A stretch of DNA of 64,000 nt from positions 3,245,283 through 3,309,282 of the forward strand of contig NZ_CP132359.1 of the NCBI RefSeq assembly GCF_030758975.1, given 5' to 3'. Origin of the DNA: Bosea beijingensis. Its GTDB lineage: Bacteria; Pseudomonadota; Alphaproteobacteria; Rhizobiales; Beijerinckiaceae. Position numbers and translations under genes: made by a program. Positions 7,621 through 19,074 of the stretch are shown here, piece by piece; within the stretch, counting starts at the first letter, position 1; each line of letters starts with the position of its first letter. The notes beneath the pieces were generated by a model. The model searched no databases. It was not told the origin of the DNA and saw only the letters and a list, made by a program, of their open reading frames with translations.

Positions 7621-8436
7621 TCAGTTCCACTTGTACTTCAGGGAGAGCATGGCTCGGCCACGCGTCTCGAAATCGCTGGCGACGAGCGGCACCTTGCGTG
7701 CCAGCGTCAGGTCGAAGGAGGTCTGCCAGGGCAGGTCAGCGAGCTTGGCGAGATCGACCGAGAGCTTCATCTCCGGCGTCATCGCGGTGTGGATACCGTC
7801 GCCCGGCGCGAAGACGTAAGTCCCACCCATGGTGAGCTGCGAGGTCAGGGTCAGGTGCGGGAACAGCTCCTGCCGGTAGCCGATCAGCGCCTCGCCGATC
7901 TGCTCGGGATTGCCGTAGAGCGCGCTGCCGCCGCCGGTGGCAAGGCCCCAGATGAAGCCGTTGCCCGCGCCGGCCGGCTGGGCAAGACGCCAGCGCAATT
8001 CGGCGTTCCGGGTTGCGCCGACGCTTGCAGGATCGGAGAGCGTGGTCGAGAGCGAGAAGGCGTCCCGCCCGAGCTTGAAGCCGACGGAGCGATCCTGGTC
8101 CGCACTCATCGTGCTCTGGCGTGCGGCAAAGCCCTTGCGGATGATGTCGACCGGGATCGGCGCCCGCGCCCGCAGATGGGCACCGGATGTCGCGGCAACC
8201 CGGCCGAGCGCGGCGAGGCCGGGATCGAAGACGATGGCGTCGGGCTCGCTCGTGGCAAGCGCCGGCATCTCGTCGGCATCGGGATCGATCAGCGCGCCGC
8301 GCGGGATCGGCAACGGCGTGGCGGGCTGCTCCTCGGCGGCGATCGGCGCGGAGGCGAGGGCGGGGCTCAATGCCGCGGCGAGAATGAGCATGGCCGGCGC
8401 GAGGCCGGGCCGGCAATCGAGAATGAAACGAAACAC
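7621..8436 (-). CDS. Exported protein, probable outer-membrane beta-barrel
   Basis: The 271-residue product begins with a signal peptide (hydrophobic about 12-30, cleavage near ALASA or IAAEE). The mature part has alternating beta segments such as [26 protein letters not shown] and [12 protein letters not shown]. The final residues are aromatic and polar in alternation, as in outer-membrane barrels, although the very last residue is Asn rather than Phe. I recognise no named family. It is the upstream neighbour of the SDR gene on the same strand, with a 78-bp gap, and it diverges from icd. Confidence 0.6.
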   Translation of the reverse strand: MFRFILDCRPGLAPAMLILAAALSPALASAPIAAEEQPATPLPIPRGALIDPDADEMPALATSEPDAIVFDPGLAALGRVAATSGAHLRARAPIPVDIIRKGFAARQSTMSADQDRSVGFKLGRDAFSLSTTLSDPASVGATRNAELRWRLAQPAGAGNGFIWGLATGGGSALYGNPEQIGEALIGYRQELFPHLTLTSQLTMGGTYVFAPGDGIHTAMTPEMKLSVDLAKLADLPWQTSFDLTLARKVPLVASDFETRGRAMLSLKYKWN

Positions 8437-8650
8437 GTCGTTCGTCCTGTCGCTTGACGAGCGGCAGGACAGGCTAGGCGCGGAAGGTGCCGATTTTGCG
8501 GCAGCGCAGCATAATCATTGTTGCATAAGATTGCCCGAAAGCCGCGCTTCCCCCGCCGCGCGTAACCCGCTAGGAAGCGACCCAGCCGGAAACGGTGGCC
8601 GAAAGGCGCGGTTTCGGATCGTTCTATCTGGAGAGAACAGGGGTCATCGC

Positions 8651-9865
8651 ATGAGCAAGATCAAGGTCGCCAACCCGGTCGTCGACATGGACGGCGACGA
8701 GATGACCCGGATCATCTGGCAGAAGATCAAGGACACCCTGATCTTCCCGTATCTGGATCTCGAGCTCGACTATTACGACCTCTCGGTCGAGAACCGCGAC
8801 GCGACCAACGACCAGGTCACGATCGACGCCGCCAATGCCACCAAGAAGCATGGCGTCGCGGTCAAGTGCGCGACCATCACGCCGGACGAGGGCCGCGTGA
8901 AGGAGTTCAACCTCAAGGAAATGTGGAAGTCGCCGAACGGCACGATCCGCAACATCCTCGGCGGCGTGATCTTCCGCGAGCCGATCATCTGCAAGAACGT
9001 GCCGCGCCTCGTGCCGGGCTGGACACAGCCGATCGTCATCGGCCGCCACGCCTTCGGCGACCAGTACCGCGCGACCGACTTCAAGTTCCCGGGCAAGGGC
9101 ACGCTCTCGATCAAGTTCGTCGGCGAGGACGGCAAGGTCATCGAGAAGGAGGTCTTCAAGGCTCCCGAGGCCGGCGTCGCCATGGCGATGTACAATCTTG
9201 ACGACTCGATCCGCGACTTCGCCCGCGCGTCGCTGAACTACGGCCTGATCCGCAAGTATCCGGTCTATCTCTCGACCAAGAACACCATCCTCAAGACCTA
9301 TGACGGCCGCTTCAAGGATATCTTCGAGGAGATCTACCAGGCCGAGTTCAAGGCCGAGTTCGACAAGCTGGGCATCACCTACGAGCACCGCCTCATCGAC
9401 GACATGGTCGCTTCGGCGATGAAGTGGTCGGGCGGCTATGTCTGGGCCTGCAAGAACTACGATGGCGACGTGCAGTCCGACACCGTGGCGCAGGGCTTCG
9501 GCTCGCTCGGCCTGATGACCTCGGTGCTGATGACGCCGGACGGCAAGACCGTCGAGGCCGAGGCCGCGCACGGCACGGTGACCCGCCACTATCGCGAGCA
9601 CCAGAAGGGCAAGGAGACCTCGACGAACTCGATCGCCTCGATCTTCGCCTGGACCCGTGGCCTCAGCCACCGCGCCAAGCTCGACAACAATGCCGAGCTC
9701 GCCAAGTTCGCGGCGCTGCTGGAGAAGGTCACGGTCGACACCGTCGAAGCCGGCGACATGACCAAGGACCTCGCCCTGCTGGTCGGCGCCGAGCAGAAGT
9801 GGCTCTCGACCACCGGCTTCCTCGAGAAGGTCAGCGAGAACATGCGCAAGGCGATGGCCGCGTGA
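8651..9865 (+). CDS. icd: NADP-dependent isocitrate dehydrogenase
   Basis: The 404-residue enzyme oxidises isocitrate to 2-oxoglutarate in the TCA cycle. It belongs to the eukaryote-like homodimeric subfamily found in alphaproteobacteria: [15 protein letters not shown] at the start, [12 protein letters not shown] in the substrate site, and [19 protein letters not shown] with [11 protein letters not shown] for metal and cofactor binding. ATG 8651 gives the family's exact N-terminus; the frame stays open upstream but that extension is not conserved-looking. It is monocistronic, closed by the terminator at 9895-9920. Confidence 0.97.
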   Translation: MSKIKVANPVVDMDGDEMTRIIWQKIKDTLIFPYLDLELDYYDLSVENRDATNDQVTIDAANATKKHGVAVKCATITPDEGRVKEFNLKEMWKSPNGTIRNILGGVIFREPIICKNVPRLVPGWTQPIVIGRHAFGDQYRATDFKFPGKGTLSIKFVGEDGKVIEKEVFKAPEAGVAMAMYNLDDSIRDFARASLNYGLIRKYPVYLSTKNTILKTYDGRFKDIFEEIYQAEFKAEFDKLGITYEHRLIDDMVASAMKWSGGYVWACKNYDGDVQSDTVAQGFGSLGLMTSVLMTPDGKTVEAEAAHGTVTRHYREHQKGKETSTNSIASIFAWTRGLSHRAKLDNNAELAKFAALLEKVTVDTVEAGDMTKDLALLVGAEQKWLSTTGFLEKVSENMRKAMAA

Positions 9866-9894
9866 TCTCAGGCGCATCATAGCGTGGAACAAGA

Positions 9895-9920
9895 AGCCCG
9901 GCCGAAAGGCCGGGCTTTTT
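9895..9920 (+). terminator. Terminator after icd
   Basis: A nine-base-pair stem (AGCCCGGCC/GGCCGGGCT) with a GAAA tetraloop is followed by a T run. It starts 30 bp after the icd stop and may also serve the convergent methyltransferase gene. Confidence 0.9.
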
Positions 9921-9945
9921 CGTGCGCAGCGCTCTCCTGCGGCGA

Positions 9946-10581
9946 TCAGGGTTTCCGGGCTACGATGTAGGGGCGCCAGTGCTGGCCCTTGGTCGCATGG
10001 TTCTCGACGTCCAGAACCTGAAAGCCCGCCACAGACACAAGCTCCTTCAGCTCCGCCGCGCGGAAGACAGCAGCATAGGGCGCAAGCCGGAGCGCCCGCA
10101 TGACGGGCAGGGCGGCGTATCCGACGAGCGGATTCATGTCCCCGATGCAGGGGGTCTTCGAGATGAGCAGCCCACCCTCGGCGAGCAGGCAGCGGATGCG
10201 TTCCAGCGTGCCGGGCAGATCACGAACCAGGTGCAGGTAGCTGAAGCCAAGAACGGCATCGAAACGCGCCTCGGGTGCGAGCGCTTCCGCAGTGGCGACG
10301 CGGAAGCTCAACCCCGGGATCGCAGCGGTCGCCTGTTTCTGCTCGGCGATCGCGATCATGCCGGTCGAGATATCGGTCGCGAGATAGCTTTGTACGTGGC
10401 CGGCTAGCCTGAGCGCTGTCGACCCAGTGCCGCAGCCGAGTTCCAGCACCCGGTCTTGCGGTTTCAGCAGCTCACGCGTCCGCTCCAGCGTGCGTTCGTA
10501 GCCGGCCTCGTCCGCGATGGCGCTGCGCGCATATCGGCCGGATGTCCGATCCCAGAAGCGGGCATCGCTCACGCTGCTCAT
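9946..10581 (-). CDS. Class I SAM-dependent methyltransferase
   Basis: The 211-residue product has the SAM-binding motif I VLELGCGTGSTAL at about residues 44-56, an acidic motif II (YLATDIS) and DAVLGFSYLHLV as post-motif region, typical of the Methyltransf_11/25 group. It begins FWDRTSGRYARS, as in ubiquinone/phospholipid-methyltransferase-like proteins, but the acceptor cannot be assigned. It is convergent with icd and stands alone. Confidence 0.8.
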   Translation of the reverse strand: MSSVSDARFWDRTSGRYARSAIADEAGYERTLERTRELLKPQDRVLELGCGTGSTALRLAGHVQSYLATDISTGMIAIAEQKQATAAIPGLSFRVATAEALAPEARFDAVLGFSYLHLVRDLPGTLERIRCLLAEGGLLISKTPCIGDMNPLVGYAALPVMRALRLAPYAAVFRAAELKELVSVAGFQVLDVENHATKGQHWRPYIVARKP

Positions 10582-10663
10582 CGTTCGGTACTCCCCAAAG
10601 CAGGGCCGATATAGGCGGGGAAGATTGCGGGAGTTTTACGTGGAGCGGCCTGCAGAAGGCAGT

Positions 10664-11293
10664 TCACTCCACCTTCACGGCTCGTCGCGCCAGAATCCGA
10701 TGCTCCGCCAGCGGCGCATGCAGGATGTAGCGCAGTTCGTAGATGCCCGGCTGGTCCGGTGCCTCCAGCGTCGCCTCGACATTCTCCGCCGGGAAGAAGC
10801 GCGGGCCGTCAGCGTCGGCCGGCGCGTCCGGCTTTACCAGCATCACGCGGTCCTGCTCGCCATTGGGGCCGATGCCGCGCACCGGCAGGCCCTGGCCGCG
10901 GCCGACGCGCTCCGGCGCGGCCAGAGTCGCGCTGGGCTCGGTCGTCGTGAAGGGCTGGCGCAGCAGGATAACGGGCGCGCCGTTCTTCTCCACGGTCATG
11001 CGTAGTTCGTAAGCGCCGACGGCGCCCGGGGTCGGCAGGGCCGGCACCGTGTTCCTCGGCTCGACGACGACGATCGCCTTGTCAGCCGGGTCGTCCGGAC
11101 GGGCTATCGCGAGGCGGGCGCTCTGCGGCGGATTGCTCAGGAAGACGCTGAGCGGCGCGCCGGCGACGATGGTCCGCGCGGCGGAGAGGGTGGGGGCGTC
11201 GCTGCGGCGCGGGACGGGTTTCGTCTGTGCGGTTGTCAGCGCCGGCAGGAGCAGGGCGGCGAGCCCGATCAGGGAACGGCGTTTCACGTTCAT
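10664..11293 (-). CDS. Exported hypothetical protein with beta-sandwich repeats
   Basis: The 209-residue product has an N-terminal signal peptide (RRSLIGLAALLLPALTTAQ). The mature chain seems to hold two similar Ig-like units of about 90 residues, each ending in a GxYELR motif (GAVGAYELRMTV and QPGIYELRYILH). Such units occur in the tail of von Willebrand-type exported proteins of Rhizobiales. Its start overlaps the stop of the upstream K+ channel gene by four bases (ATGA), so the two are translationally coupled and may work together, perhaps as a periplasmic partner; that is inference. Confidence 0.55.
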   Translation of the reverse strand: MNVKRRSLIGLAALLLPALTTAQTKPVPRRSDAPTLSAARTIVAGAPLSVFLSNPPQSARLAIARPDDPADKAIVVVEPRNTVPALPTPGAVGAYELRMTVEKNGAPVILLRQPFTTTEPSATLAAPERVGRGQGLPVRGIGPNGEQDRVMLVKPDAPADADGPRFFPAENVEATLEAPDQPGIYELRYILHAPLAEHRILARRAVKVE

Positions 11294-12453
11294 CCTCTCG
11301 CCAGCGTCCGGATGCGTTCGGCAAGCTGGGGGTGGCGTGTGGTGAGCGCCCGGAAATCGACGGGGTCGAGCACCAGAAGCTTGGACGGAGCCGTCGCCAC
11401 CGCCGCTTGCGGGCAGGGCGAGTGGCTTGCGATGGCGATATCATCGAGCTGGAGTTCGCCGAAAAAATGGCCTTCGTCGAGCCGGTCGCGGCTATTGGCG
11501 AGCGCCACCTCGACCTCGCCGCTGGCGATGAAATAAAGGGCCCGGCCGGGCTCGCCCTGATGCATGATGATGGCGCCGTTGCGCACCGTCTGGGCCCGCA
11601 GGAACTGCATCACGGCGGCGATCTCGCTGGCATCGAGCCCGCCGAAGAGCGGCACCCGCGCGATCATGCTCCAGGTGACCACGAATTCGCGCCGATGGAT
11701 CTCCTGCGCGAAGGCTGTCGCGACGATGCCGACCGGCAAGGCGAGCATGATGAGCCCAAGCACGGCGGTGACGGCCGCGACTGCCTTGCCCGCCGCGGTG
11801 ATCGGAAAGACATCGCCATAGCCGACCGTGGTCAGGGTGATGATCGCCCACCACATCGCGTCGGGGATGGTGCCGAACTTGTCGGGCTGGGCCTCGTGCT
11901 CGACGAGATGCATGGCGCTAGCCGCCACCAGCATCACGCCCATCAGGATGACGAAGCAGGCGAGCAGCGCCTTGCGCTCCGAAGCCAGCGCGGCAGCAAG
12001 CGAAGCCATGCCGGGCGAATAGCGGCCGAGCTTGAAGAAGCGCAGCAGACGCAGCAGCAGCAGAACCCGGACCTCGCCGAAGCCGAACAGGCCGGCGGCG
12101 AGCGGCAGGATCGCGAGCAGGTCGATGATGGCCGGGAAAGAGCCGAGATAGGCGAGCCGCGCGCGTGTCGCGCGGAGTCCCCGATAGCGGGCATGCTCGG
12201 GCGCGATCCAGATGCGGATGGCGTATTCGACCGTGAAGACCGCGAGCGAGACGCGCTCCAGCAGGTCGAAACCGGGGCCGAAGCGGGCGGCGAGCGTGGG
12301 GACCGATTCCAGCACGATCGCAAGCACGTTGGCACAGATCAGTGCGACCAGCGCCCGGTGGATCACGGTGGCGACGAGATCGTCGCCGGCACCGTGATCG
12401 AACCACAGGTGAACCTGCCACCGCCAGCCCCGTCGAGGCGTGGCGGCGGCCAT
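11290..12453 (-). CDS. Cyclic-nucleotide-gated-type potassium channel
   Basis: This 387-residue inner-membrane protein has six transmembrane helices with an S4-like segment rich in Leu/Arg (RVLLLLRLLRFFKLGRY), the K+ selectivity filter TVGYGD at residues 209-214, and a C-terminal cNMP-binding domain (about 265-385) containing GHFFGEL. It resembles Mesorhizobium MloK1. The Arg that holds the cyclic nucleotide phosphate in this fold (R-S/T-A context) is replaced by Gln (PQAAV), so ligand binding may be weak or altered. ATG 12453 is 8 bp after the alaS stop; an upstream start at 12486 would overlap alaS. Confidence 0.88.
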   Translation of the reverse strand: MAAATPRRGWRWQVHLWFDHGAGDDLVATVIHRALVALICANVLAIVLESVPTLAARFGPGFDLLERVSLAVFTVEYAIRIWIAPEHARYRGLRATRARLAYLGSFPAIIDLLAILPLAAGLFGFGEVRVLLLLRLLRFFKLGRYSPGMASLAAALASERKALLACFVILMGVMLVAASAMHLVEHEAQPDKFGTIPDAMWWAIITLTTVGYGDVFPITAAGKAVAAVTAVLGLIMLALPVGIVATAFAQEIHRREFVVTWSMIARVPLFGGLDASEIAAVMQFLRAQTVRNGAIIMHQGEPGRALYFIASGEVEVALANSRDRLDEGHFFGELQLDDIAIASHSPCPQAAVATAPSKLLVLDPVDFRALTTRHPQLAERIRTLARG

Positions 12454-12460
12454 GTCGCTG

Positions 12461-15103
12461 TCAGCCCATCGCGGCCGCGACGGCATCGAGCGCGGCTTGC
12501 GCCTTGCTGCCGTCCGGCCCGCCGGCCTGCGCCATGTCGCGGCGTCCGCCGCCGCCCTTGCCGCCGAGCTGCTCGGAGGCGACGCGCACCAGGGCTACCG
12601 CATCGAAGCGTTCGGTCAGGTCCGGCGTGACGCCGACGACGACGCCTGCCTTGCCGTCATCGGCGACGCCGACGATGGCGACGACGCCAGAGCCGACGCG
12701 GGCCTTGGCCTCGTCGGCGAGGCTCTTCAGGTCCTTCATCTCGATGCCGGTGACGGCACGCGCCAGCAGCTTGGCGCCCGCGATCTCCTGGATCGGGTCC
12801 TCGGCCGCGCCGGCGCCGCCCATGGCGAGCTTCTTTCGGGCTTCGGTGAGTTCGCGATCGAGCTTGCGGCGCTCCTCGATCAGCGCGGCCAGGCGGTTTC
12901 CGGCCTCGGCGGCGGGAACCTTGAGCAGGCTCGCGAGACCGTCGAGCAGGCGCGATTCCTCGTTGAGGCGCAGGCGCGCGCCAGTGCCGGTCATCGCTTC
13001 GAGACGGCGCACGCCGGCCGCGACGGCGCCTTCGCCGACGATGCTGACGAGGCCGATATCGCCGGTGCGCGAGGCATGGGTGCCGCCGCAGAGCTCGACC
13101 GAATAGGCGCGGCCGGCCGGGTTCTTGCCCATCGCGACGACGCGGACCTCGTCGCCGTATTTCTCGCCGAACAGGGCCCGTGCGCCGGAGGCGATCGCCT
13201 CGTCGACGCTCATGAGGCGGGTCGTGACCGGCTCGTTCTGGAGGATGATCGCGTTGGCGATCTCCTCGACCTCGCGCAGCTCCTCGGCGCTGATGGGCTT
13301 GGGATGCGAGAAGTCAAAGCGCAGCCGGTCGGCCGAGACCAGCGAGCCCTTCTGCGCGACATGGTCGCCGAGGACGAGGCGCAACGCCTCGTGCAGCAGA
13401 TGCGTCGCCGAGTGGTTGGCGCGGATCGCGGAGCGACGCTCGTGATCGACGACGAGCTCGACGGCGGCGCCAAGCTTCAATTCGCCCTCCTTGACGGTGA
13501 CGCTGTGGGCGAAGACATCGCCGAGCTTCTTCTGGACGTCGGAGACCTCGACCAGCGTGCCCGGCGCCTTGACCACACCGGAATCGCCGACCTGGCCGCC
13601 GGATTCGCCATAGAACGGCGTCTGGTTGACCAGCATGAAGCCGCTCTCGCCGGCCTTCAGGGACTGGACCTCCGCATTGTCGCGGATCAGCGCGGTGACG
13701 ACGCCCTCGGCCGTCCTGGTGTCGTAGCCGAGGAATTCGGTCGCTCCGACCTTGTCGCGCAGCGGGAACCAGAGCGTCTCGGTCGCGGCCTCGCCGGAGC
13801 CGGACCAGGCGGCGCGCGCCTTGGCCTTCTGCTGCTGCATGGCGGCATCGAAGCCCTCGACATCGACCGTGATCTCGCGGGCGCGCAAGGCGTCCTGCGT
13901 CAGGTCGAGCGGGAAGCCATAGGTGTCGTAGAGCGTGAAGGCGACGTCGCCCTTGAGGCTCTGGCCGGCGGTGAGGTTCTTCGAGGCGTCGTCGAGCAGG
14001 GTGAGGCCGCGCGCCAGCGTGGTGCGGAAACGGGTTTCCTCCAGCTTCAGCGTCTCGGTGATCAGAGCCTCGGCGCGCAGCAGTTCGGGATAGGCGCGGC
14101 CCATCTCGCGGGTCAGCGCCGGCACGAGCTTGTAGAGCAGCGGCTCCTTGGCGCCGAGGAGCTGCGCATGGCGCATGCCGCGGCGCATGATCCGGCGCAG
14201 CACGTAGCCGCGGCCTTCGTTCGAGGGCAGCACGCCATCGGCGATCAGGAAGGCGGAGCAGCGCAGATGGTCGGCGATGACGCGGTGACTCGCCTTCATC
14301 GGGCCGTCCGGATCGACCGAGGTCAGGTCGGCGATCGCTGTGATCAGGGCGCGGAAGAGGTCGATATTGTAGTTGTCATGCGTGCCCTGGAGCACGGCCG
14401 CGATGCGCTCCAGCCCCATGCCGGTATCGATCGAGGGGCGGGGCAGGCTAGTGCGGATGCCGCCGGCAGCTTCCTCGTATTGCATGAATACGAGGTTCCA
14501 GATCTCGATGAAGCGGTCGCCGTCCTGCTCGGCCGAGCCGGGCGGGCCGCCCCAGATATGGTCGCCATGGTCGTAGAAGATCTCGGAGCAGGGGCCGCAG
14601 GGGCCGGTATCGCCCATCCGCCAGAAATTGTCCGAGGTGGGGATGCGGATGATCTTGTCGTCGGTCAGGCCGGCGATCTTCTTCCAGAGCGCGTGCGCCT
14701 CGTCGTCCTCGGAATAGACGGTGACCGTCAGCTTGTCCTTGGGCAGGCCGAACTCGCGGGTAACCAGCGTCCAGGCGTGGTTGATCGCCTGTTCCTTGAA
14801 ATAATCGCCGAAGGAGAAGTTCCCCAGCATCTCGAAGAAGGTGTGGTGGCGGGCGGTGTAGCCGACATTGTCGAGGTCGTTGTGCTTGCCGCCGGCGCGG
14901 ACGCATTTCTGGGCGGTGGTGGCGCGCGAATAGGGGCGCTTCTCCTGGCCGGTAAAGACGTTCTTGAACTGCACCATGCCCGAATTGGCGAACATCAGCG
15001 TCGGGTCGTTGCGCGGCACGAGCGGGCTCGACGGCACGATCTCGTGGCCCTGGGACTTGAAGTAGTCGAGGAAGGTCGACCGGATATCGTTGACGCCGCT
15101 CAT
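12461..15103 (-). CDS. alaS: Alanyl-tRNA synthetase
   Basis: This 880-residue class II synthetase charges tRNA-Ala. Visible parts are the catalytic core (residues about 1-250, with [13 protein letters not shown]), the tRNA-recognition region with [12 protein letters not shown], the editing domain with [11 protein letters not shown] and [13 protein letters not shown] (zinc-binding His/Cys), and the C-terminal Gly-rich domain ending [16 protein letters not shown]. Length and domain order are normal. It lies downstream of recA on the same strand with a terminator between them, an arrangement common in alphaproteobacteria. Confidence 0.98.
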   Translation of the reverse strand: MSGVNDIRSTFLDYFKSQGHEIVPSSPLVPRNDPTLMFANSGMVQFKNVFTGQEKRPYSRATTAQKCVRAGGKHNDLDNVGYTARHHTFFEMLGNFSFGDYFKEQAINHAWTLVTREFGLPKDKLTVTVYSEDDEAHALWKKIAGLTDDKIIRIPTSDNFWRMGDTGPCGPCSEIFYDHGDHIWGGPPGSAEQDGDRFIEIWNLVFMQYEEAAGGIRTSLPRPSIDTGMGLERIAAVLQGTHDNYNIDLFRALITAIADLTSVDPDGPMKASHRVIADHLRCSAFLIADGVLPSNEGRGYVLRRIMRRGMRHAQLLGAKEPLLYKLVPALTREMGRAYPELLRAEALITETLKLEETRFRTTLARGLTLLDDASKNLTAGQSLKGDVAFTLYDTYGFPLDLTQDALRAREITVDVEGFDAAMQQQKAKARAAWSGSGEAATETLWFPLRDKVGATEFLGYDTRTAEGVVTALIRDNAEVQSLKAGESGFMLVNQTPFYGESGGQVGDSGVVKAPGTLVEVSDVQKKLGDVFAHSVTVKEGELKLGAAVELVVDHERRSAIRANHSATHLLHEALRLVLGDHVAQKGSLVSADRLRFDFSHPKPISAEELREVEEIANAIILQNEPVTTRLMSVDEAIASGARALFGEKYGDEVRVVAMGKNPAGRAYSVELCGGTHASRTGDIGLVSIVGEGAVAAGVRRLEAMTGTGARLRLNEESRLLDGLASLLKVPAAEAGNRLAALIEERRKLDRELTEARKKLAMGGAGAAEDPIQEIAGAKLLARAVTGIEMKDLKSLADEAKARVGSGVVAIVGVADDGKAGVVVGVTPDLTERFDAVALVRVASEQLGGKGGGGRRDMAQAGGPDGSKAQAALDAVAAAMG

Positions 15104-15236
15104 CGCTCTTTTGCGCTCTGATCTGGGGCAGGAGGCCGGGCGCGCCCGGCGGGAAGGTCCGGTTCTAGTCAGGCCGCTCGCCGCTGTCCAGAAAGCTCGT
15201 TGCAGCGCACAGCCCGCAAGGCCTTATCGGCAAACG

Positions 15237-15262
15237 AAAACGGGCGACCCGAAGGCCGCCCG
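15237..15262 (-). terminator. Terminator after recA
   Basis: A nine-base-pair stem with a TTCG loop (CGGGCGGCC/GGTCGCCCG on the minus strand) is followed by TTTTCGTTTG. It lies just past the recA stop. Confidence 0.85.
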
Positions 15263-15290
15263 CGCATTCGTCCCGGATCGGGAGGCCGTC

Positions 15291-16376
15291 TCAGGCTTCG
15301 CCTTCGTCGAGATCGTCCGCGGTCGGGTCCGCCTGATCGAGGATGCGGTCGGCGACGAGGCCGGAATTCTGGCGGATCGTGGCCTCGATCTTGGCTGCGA
15401 CGTCGGGATTGGTCTTGAGGAAGGTCTTGGCGTTCTCGCGGCCCTGGCCGAGGCGCTGGCTGTCGAAGGAGAACCAGGCGCCGGCCTTCTCGACCATGCC
15501 GGCCTTGACGCCGAGATCGATCAGTTCGCCGACCTTCGAGATGCCCTCGCCGAACATGATGTCGAACTCGACCTGCTTGAAGGGTGGCGCGACCTTGTTC
15601 TTGACGACCTTGACGCGGACCTGGTTGCCGGTCGCCTCGTCGCGCTCCTTCAGCGTCGAGACGCGGCGGATGTCGAGGCGCACCGATGCGTAGAATTTCA
15701 GAGCGTTGCCGCCGGTGGTGGTCTCCGGCGAGCCGTACATCACGCCGATCTTCATGCGGATCTGGTTGATGAAGATGACCATGCAGTTCGAGCGCGAGAT
15801 CGAGGCGGTGAGCTTGCGCAGGGCCTGGCTCATCAGGCGGGCCTGGAGGCCCGGCTGGACATCGCCCATCTCGCCCTCGATCTCGGCACGGGGCGTCAGC
15901 GCCGCGACGGAGTCCACCACGAGCACGTCGATCGCGCCGGAGCGGACGAGGGTGTCGGTGATCTCCAGCGCCTGCTCGCCGGTATCGGGCTGCGAGATCA
16001 GCAGGTCGTCGAGATTGACGCCGAGCTTGCGGGCATAGACCGGGTCGAGCGCGTGCTCGGCATCGACGAAGGCGCAGACGCCGCCCTTCTTCTGGGCTTC
16101 GGCGATGGTGTGCAGCGCGAGCGTGGTCTTGCCCGAGGATTCCGGCCCGTAGATCTCGATGACGCGGCCCTTGGGCAGGCCGCCGACGCCGAGCGCGATG
16201 TCGAGGCCGAGCGAACCGGTCGAAATCGTCTCGATCTCGATCGCCTGCGGATTCTTGCCGAGCCGCATGATCGAACCCTTGCCGAAGGCGCGTTCGATCT
16301 GGGAGAGCGCCGCATCGAGCGCCTTGGCCTTGTCCATCGAGGAGCCTTCCACGAGTTTGAGATTCGCCTGATTCAC
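15291..16376 (-). CDS. recA: Recombinase RecA
   Basis: The 361-residue protein forms ATP-dependent filaments on single-stranded DNA for recombination and SOS induction. Walker A is GPESSGKTT at about residues 77-85, Walker B is in [11 protein letters not shown], and the loop region [18 protein letters not shown] is intact. The C-terminus is acidic ([12 protein letters not shown]), as expected. The start is GTG 16376, chosen for its strong AAGGAG site nine bases upstream; an internal ATG would remove 13 residues. A LexA box lies about 85 bp upstream, so SOS regulation is expected. Confidence 0.98.
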   Translation of the reverse strand: MNQANLKLVEGSSMDKAKALDAALSQIERAFGKGSIMRLGKNPQAIEIETISTGSLGLDIALGVGGLPKGRVIEIYGPESSGKTTLALHTIAEAQKKGGVCAFVDAEHALDPVYARKLGVNLDDLLISQPDTGEQALEITDTLVRSGAIDVLVVDSVAALTPRAEIEGEMGDVQPGLQARLMSQALRKLTASISRSNCMVIFINQIRMKIGVMYGSPETTTGGNALKFYASVRLDIRRVSTLKERDEATGNQVRVKVVKNKVAPPFKQVEFDIMFGEGISKVGELIDLGVKAGMVEKAGAWFSFDSQRLGQGRENAKTFLKTNPDVAAKIEATIRQNSGLVADRILDQADPTADDLDEGEA

Positions 16377-16460
16377 GTTTCGGGCTCCTTATGGCAGGGC
16401 GAGGGGGACATCTCAATGCGTCTTGACATGAGAATGGTCACGCTTTGTTCCTGCTATCAA

Positions 16461-16475
16461 GTTCTTTTTTTGTTC
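16461..16475 (-). promoter_or_regulatory. LexA (SOS) box of recA
   Basis: The bases read GTTC-N7-GTTC, an exact match to the alphaproteobacterial LexA consensus. It is about 85 bp upstream of the recA start. Another GTTC lies ten bases before it. Confidence 0.85.
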
Positions 16476-16569
16476 TCGGTGTCAGTTTTTGTCAGGAGAG
16501 GTGTCAGCAGCTGTCACGAGATGGCGGCACGTGACGGGAAATGGTGCCCGGGGCGGGCGCCGCCGGCCT

Positions 16570-19074
16570 TCAGCCCATCGCCGCCTTCACGGTCTCAACG
16601 AGCTGCTTCATCGTGAAGGGCTTGGGCAGGAAGTGGAATTCCTCGCCTTCCGGAAGGTTCTTGCGGAAGGCCTCCTCGGCATAGCCGGAGACGAAGACGA
16701 CCTTGGTGTTCGGGTTGCGCTTGCGCAATTCGCCGAGCAGCGTCGGGCCGTCCATCTCCGGCATCACCACGTCGGAGACGACGAGGTCGATCTTGCCGTC
16801 GTTCTGCAGGAAGAGATCGAGCGCCTCGACGCCGGATGCCGCCTCGTGGACGGTATAGCCGCGAGAGACCAGCATGCGGGCGTTCAGCGCGCGCACCGCG
16901 TCCTCGTCCTCGACCAGCAGGATGACGCCGGCGCCGGTATGGTCTGCTGCGAGTTTCTTCGGCGCCTCCTTGGCGGCGGCTTCGGCAGCGATCTCCTCCT
17001 GGCTCGGGACATGGCGCGGCAGGAAGATCTGGAAGGCCGTGCCCTTGCCGATGGTCGAGTCGACGAAGACGTAGCCGCCGGTCTGCTTGACGATGCCGTA
17101 AACCATCGAGAGGCCGAGGCCCGTGCCCTTGCCGACTTCCTTGGTGGTGAAGAAGGGCTCGAAGATCTTGTCGAGATGCTCTTGCGGGATGCCGGTGCCG
17201 GTGTCCTCGACCTCCAGCAACACGTAATCGTCTGTGGGCAGTGCCTCGTGGCCGAAGGAGGCGCAGTCCTCGCGGGCGACGTTGCGGGTGCGGACCGCGA
17301 GCTTGCCCCCATCCGGCATGGCATCGCGGGCGTTGACGGCGAGGTTGACGATGACCTGCTCGAGCTGGCCGAGATCGGCCTTGACCGGCCAGAGATCGCG
17401 GCCCTGGCGGACATCGAGCGTGACCTTGTCGGCGACGACGCGCTTCAGCATCAACGAGAGATCGGAAAGCACCTCGCCAAGCTCCAGCACCTGCGGGCGC
17501 AGGGTCTGGCGGCGCGAGAAGGCGAGCAATTGCCGCACCAGCGCCGCGGCGCGGTAGGCGTTCTGCTTGATCTGCATGATGTCCGGGAAGGACGGATCGG
17601 TCGGCCGGTGGCTCGCGAGCAGGAACTCGGAGGCGTTGATGATGACTTGCAGCACGTTGTTGAAATCGTGCGCGATGCCGCCGGCGAGCTGGCCGACCGC
17701 CTGCATCTTGCCGGCCTGGTCCATGTTGTCGCGCAGCTTGCGCTCGGCCGTGGTTTCCAGCGCGTAGACGATGGCGCGCTCGCCGTCGCCGCCTTCGGTG
17801 CCGGCGACGGGGGTGAGGTAGAGCTTGGCGGAGCGGCCGTCCTCGCCGGCGAGCGCGAGGTCGAGCGGGGCGCCGCCCGAGCGCCCGGCCACGACCTCGG
17901 CGAGCGCTGCATCGAGGCCGGCGCCAGAGGCAACGAGATCGTGGATGGTGCGCGGCCGCAGGCCCGCCGGGATCAGGCGGGCGAAAGCGGCGTTGGAATG
18001 CAGGATCGCGCCGGTGTCATCGACAGTGGCGATCGCCATCGGCGTCGAATGGAAGAAGCGGGCGAAGCGCACCTCGGCATCGCTGCCGCCATCGGCGCCG
18101 GCTTCGCCGGCCGTGCGGTTGAGGACGAGGGTGCGCGAGGGGCCGGCCCGGCCGTCCTGCCCGAAGGCGACCTGATGATGCAGGCGCACGGGCAGGGGGG
18201 CACCGTTGCGGCGTTTCAGGTCGACATCGAGCACTTCGACGCGGACGTCGCCGGGCTGGCCGCGGATCGCCTGGATCAGGGCGGCGGCCGAGGGGGTGCA
18301 GACATCGTCGAGATGCAAACCGCCGGAACCGAAGCGGGCGAGGTCGAAATCGAGCCAGCCGGAGAGCGTGGCATTGAGATAGGAGATCTCGCCGTCGGCA
18401 TCGATCGAGATGAAGCCGGCCGGAGCGTGGTCGAGATAGTCGATCGCGTGCTGGAGCTCCTGGAAGGCGTTCTCCTGGCGCTCGCGTTCGGGCGTGATGT
18501 CGGAAACCGACCAGATCGTCGCGGTCGTGGCCTCCCTGCGGACGGGAGAGACGCGGACGCGGTACCAGCCGACTTCGCCGCGTCCGTTCAGGGCAGGTTC
18601 CAGGCGTACTTCCTCGACAAGGCGGCGATGTTCGCGGGCGGCGGTGGCGAGCCGATAGATCGCCTCGGAGACTTCGGCACGGCCGGTCAGCAGGCGGCCG
18701 ACCGGCTTCAGGTCGTTGGCGCCGGTGGCGCCAGCGAGCGCGAGATAGGCTTCGTTGGCGTAGACGACCTCGTTTTCGCTCTCGGTGACGACGATGCCGT
18801 CATCGGCGCGGTCGACGATCGCCTTGGTCAAGTCGTTGCGGGAGGCGCGGCCGGAAAACTGGACGAGACCGATCGCGAAGGCGAAGAGGCCGAAGACGCC
18901 GACAACCGAGAGCAGGGCGAGCAGGCCGAGGATCAGCGGCTGCGCCCATTCATTGGCGAGGAACCCGAGCGCGATCGCCGCGCCGACGAGCAGGGCCGCG
19001 ACGAACAGGATGATCCCGATATGGCCGGGCTTGTCCGAGCGATCGATCGTGTTGGTCGCCGTGCTTCCGCTCAT
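16570..19074 (-). CDS. cckA: Cell-cycle hybrid histidine kinase CckA
   Basis: The 834-residue inner-membrane kinase feeds phosphate through ChpT to CtrA. Two membrane helices occupy about residues 18-72, followed by PAS domains (about 80-440), a HisKA box [15 protein letters not shown] with phospho-His 469, an ATPase domain ([14 protein letters not shown] near 580, [19 protein letters not shown]), and a receiver domain (about 716-834) with Asp768 and Lys818. ATG 19074 starts just before the membrane helices; an upstream in-frame extension of 92 residues is Arg-rich and unlikely. It lies 71 bp after flhB on the same strand, so it may be the last gene of the flagellar operon. Confidence 0.93.
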   Translation of the reverse strand: MSGSTATNTIDRSDKPGHIGIILFVAALLVGAAIALGFLANEWAQPLILGLLALLSVVGVFGLFAFAIGLVQFSGRASRNDLTKAIVDRADDGIVVTESENEVVYANEAYLALAGATGANDLKPVGRLLTGRAEVSEAIYRLATAAREHRRLVEEVRLEPALNGRGEVGWYRVRVSPVRREATTATIWSVSDITPERERQENAFQELQHAIDYLDHAPAGFISIDADGEISYLNATLSGWLDFDLARFGSGGLHLDDVCTPSAAALIQAIRGQPGDVRVEVLDVDLKRRNGAPLPVRLHHQVAFGQDGRAGPSRTLVLNRTAGEAGADGGSDAEVRFARFFHSTPMAIATVDDTGAILHSNAAFARLIPAGLRPRTIHDLVASGAGLDAALAEVVAGRSGGAPLDLALAGEDGRSAKLYLTPVAGTEGGDGERAIVYALETTAERKLRDNMDQAGKMQAVGQLAGGIAHDFNNVLQVIINASEFLLASHRPTDPSFPDIMQIKQNAYRAAALVRQLLAFSRRQTLRPQVLELGEVLSDLSLMLKRVVADKVTLDVRQGRDLWPVKADLGQLEQVIVNLAVNARDAMPDGGKLAVRTRNVAREDCASFGHEALPTDDYVLLEVEDTGTGIPQEHLDKIFEPFFTTKEVGKGTGLGLSMVYGIVKQTGGYVFVDSTIGKGTAFQIFLPRHVPSQEEIAAEAAAKEAPKKLAADHTGAGVILLVEDEDAVRALNARMLVSRGYTVHEAASGVEALDLFLQNDGKIDLVVSDVVMPEMDGPTLLGELRKRNPNTKVVFVSGYAEEAFRKNLPEGEEFHFLPKPFTMKQLVETVKAAMG

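Noticed and set aside
12440..15121. Plus-strand open frame of about 890 codons opposite alaS
   Set aside because: It mirrors the alaS codon pattern exactly, with no recognisable domain; a GC artefact.
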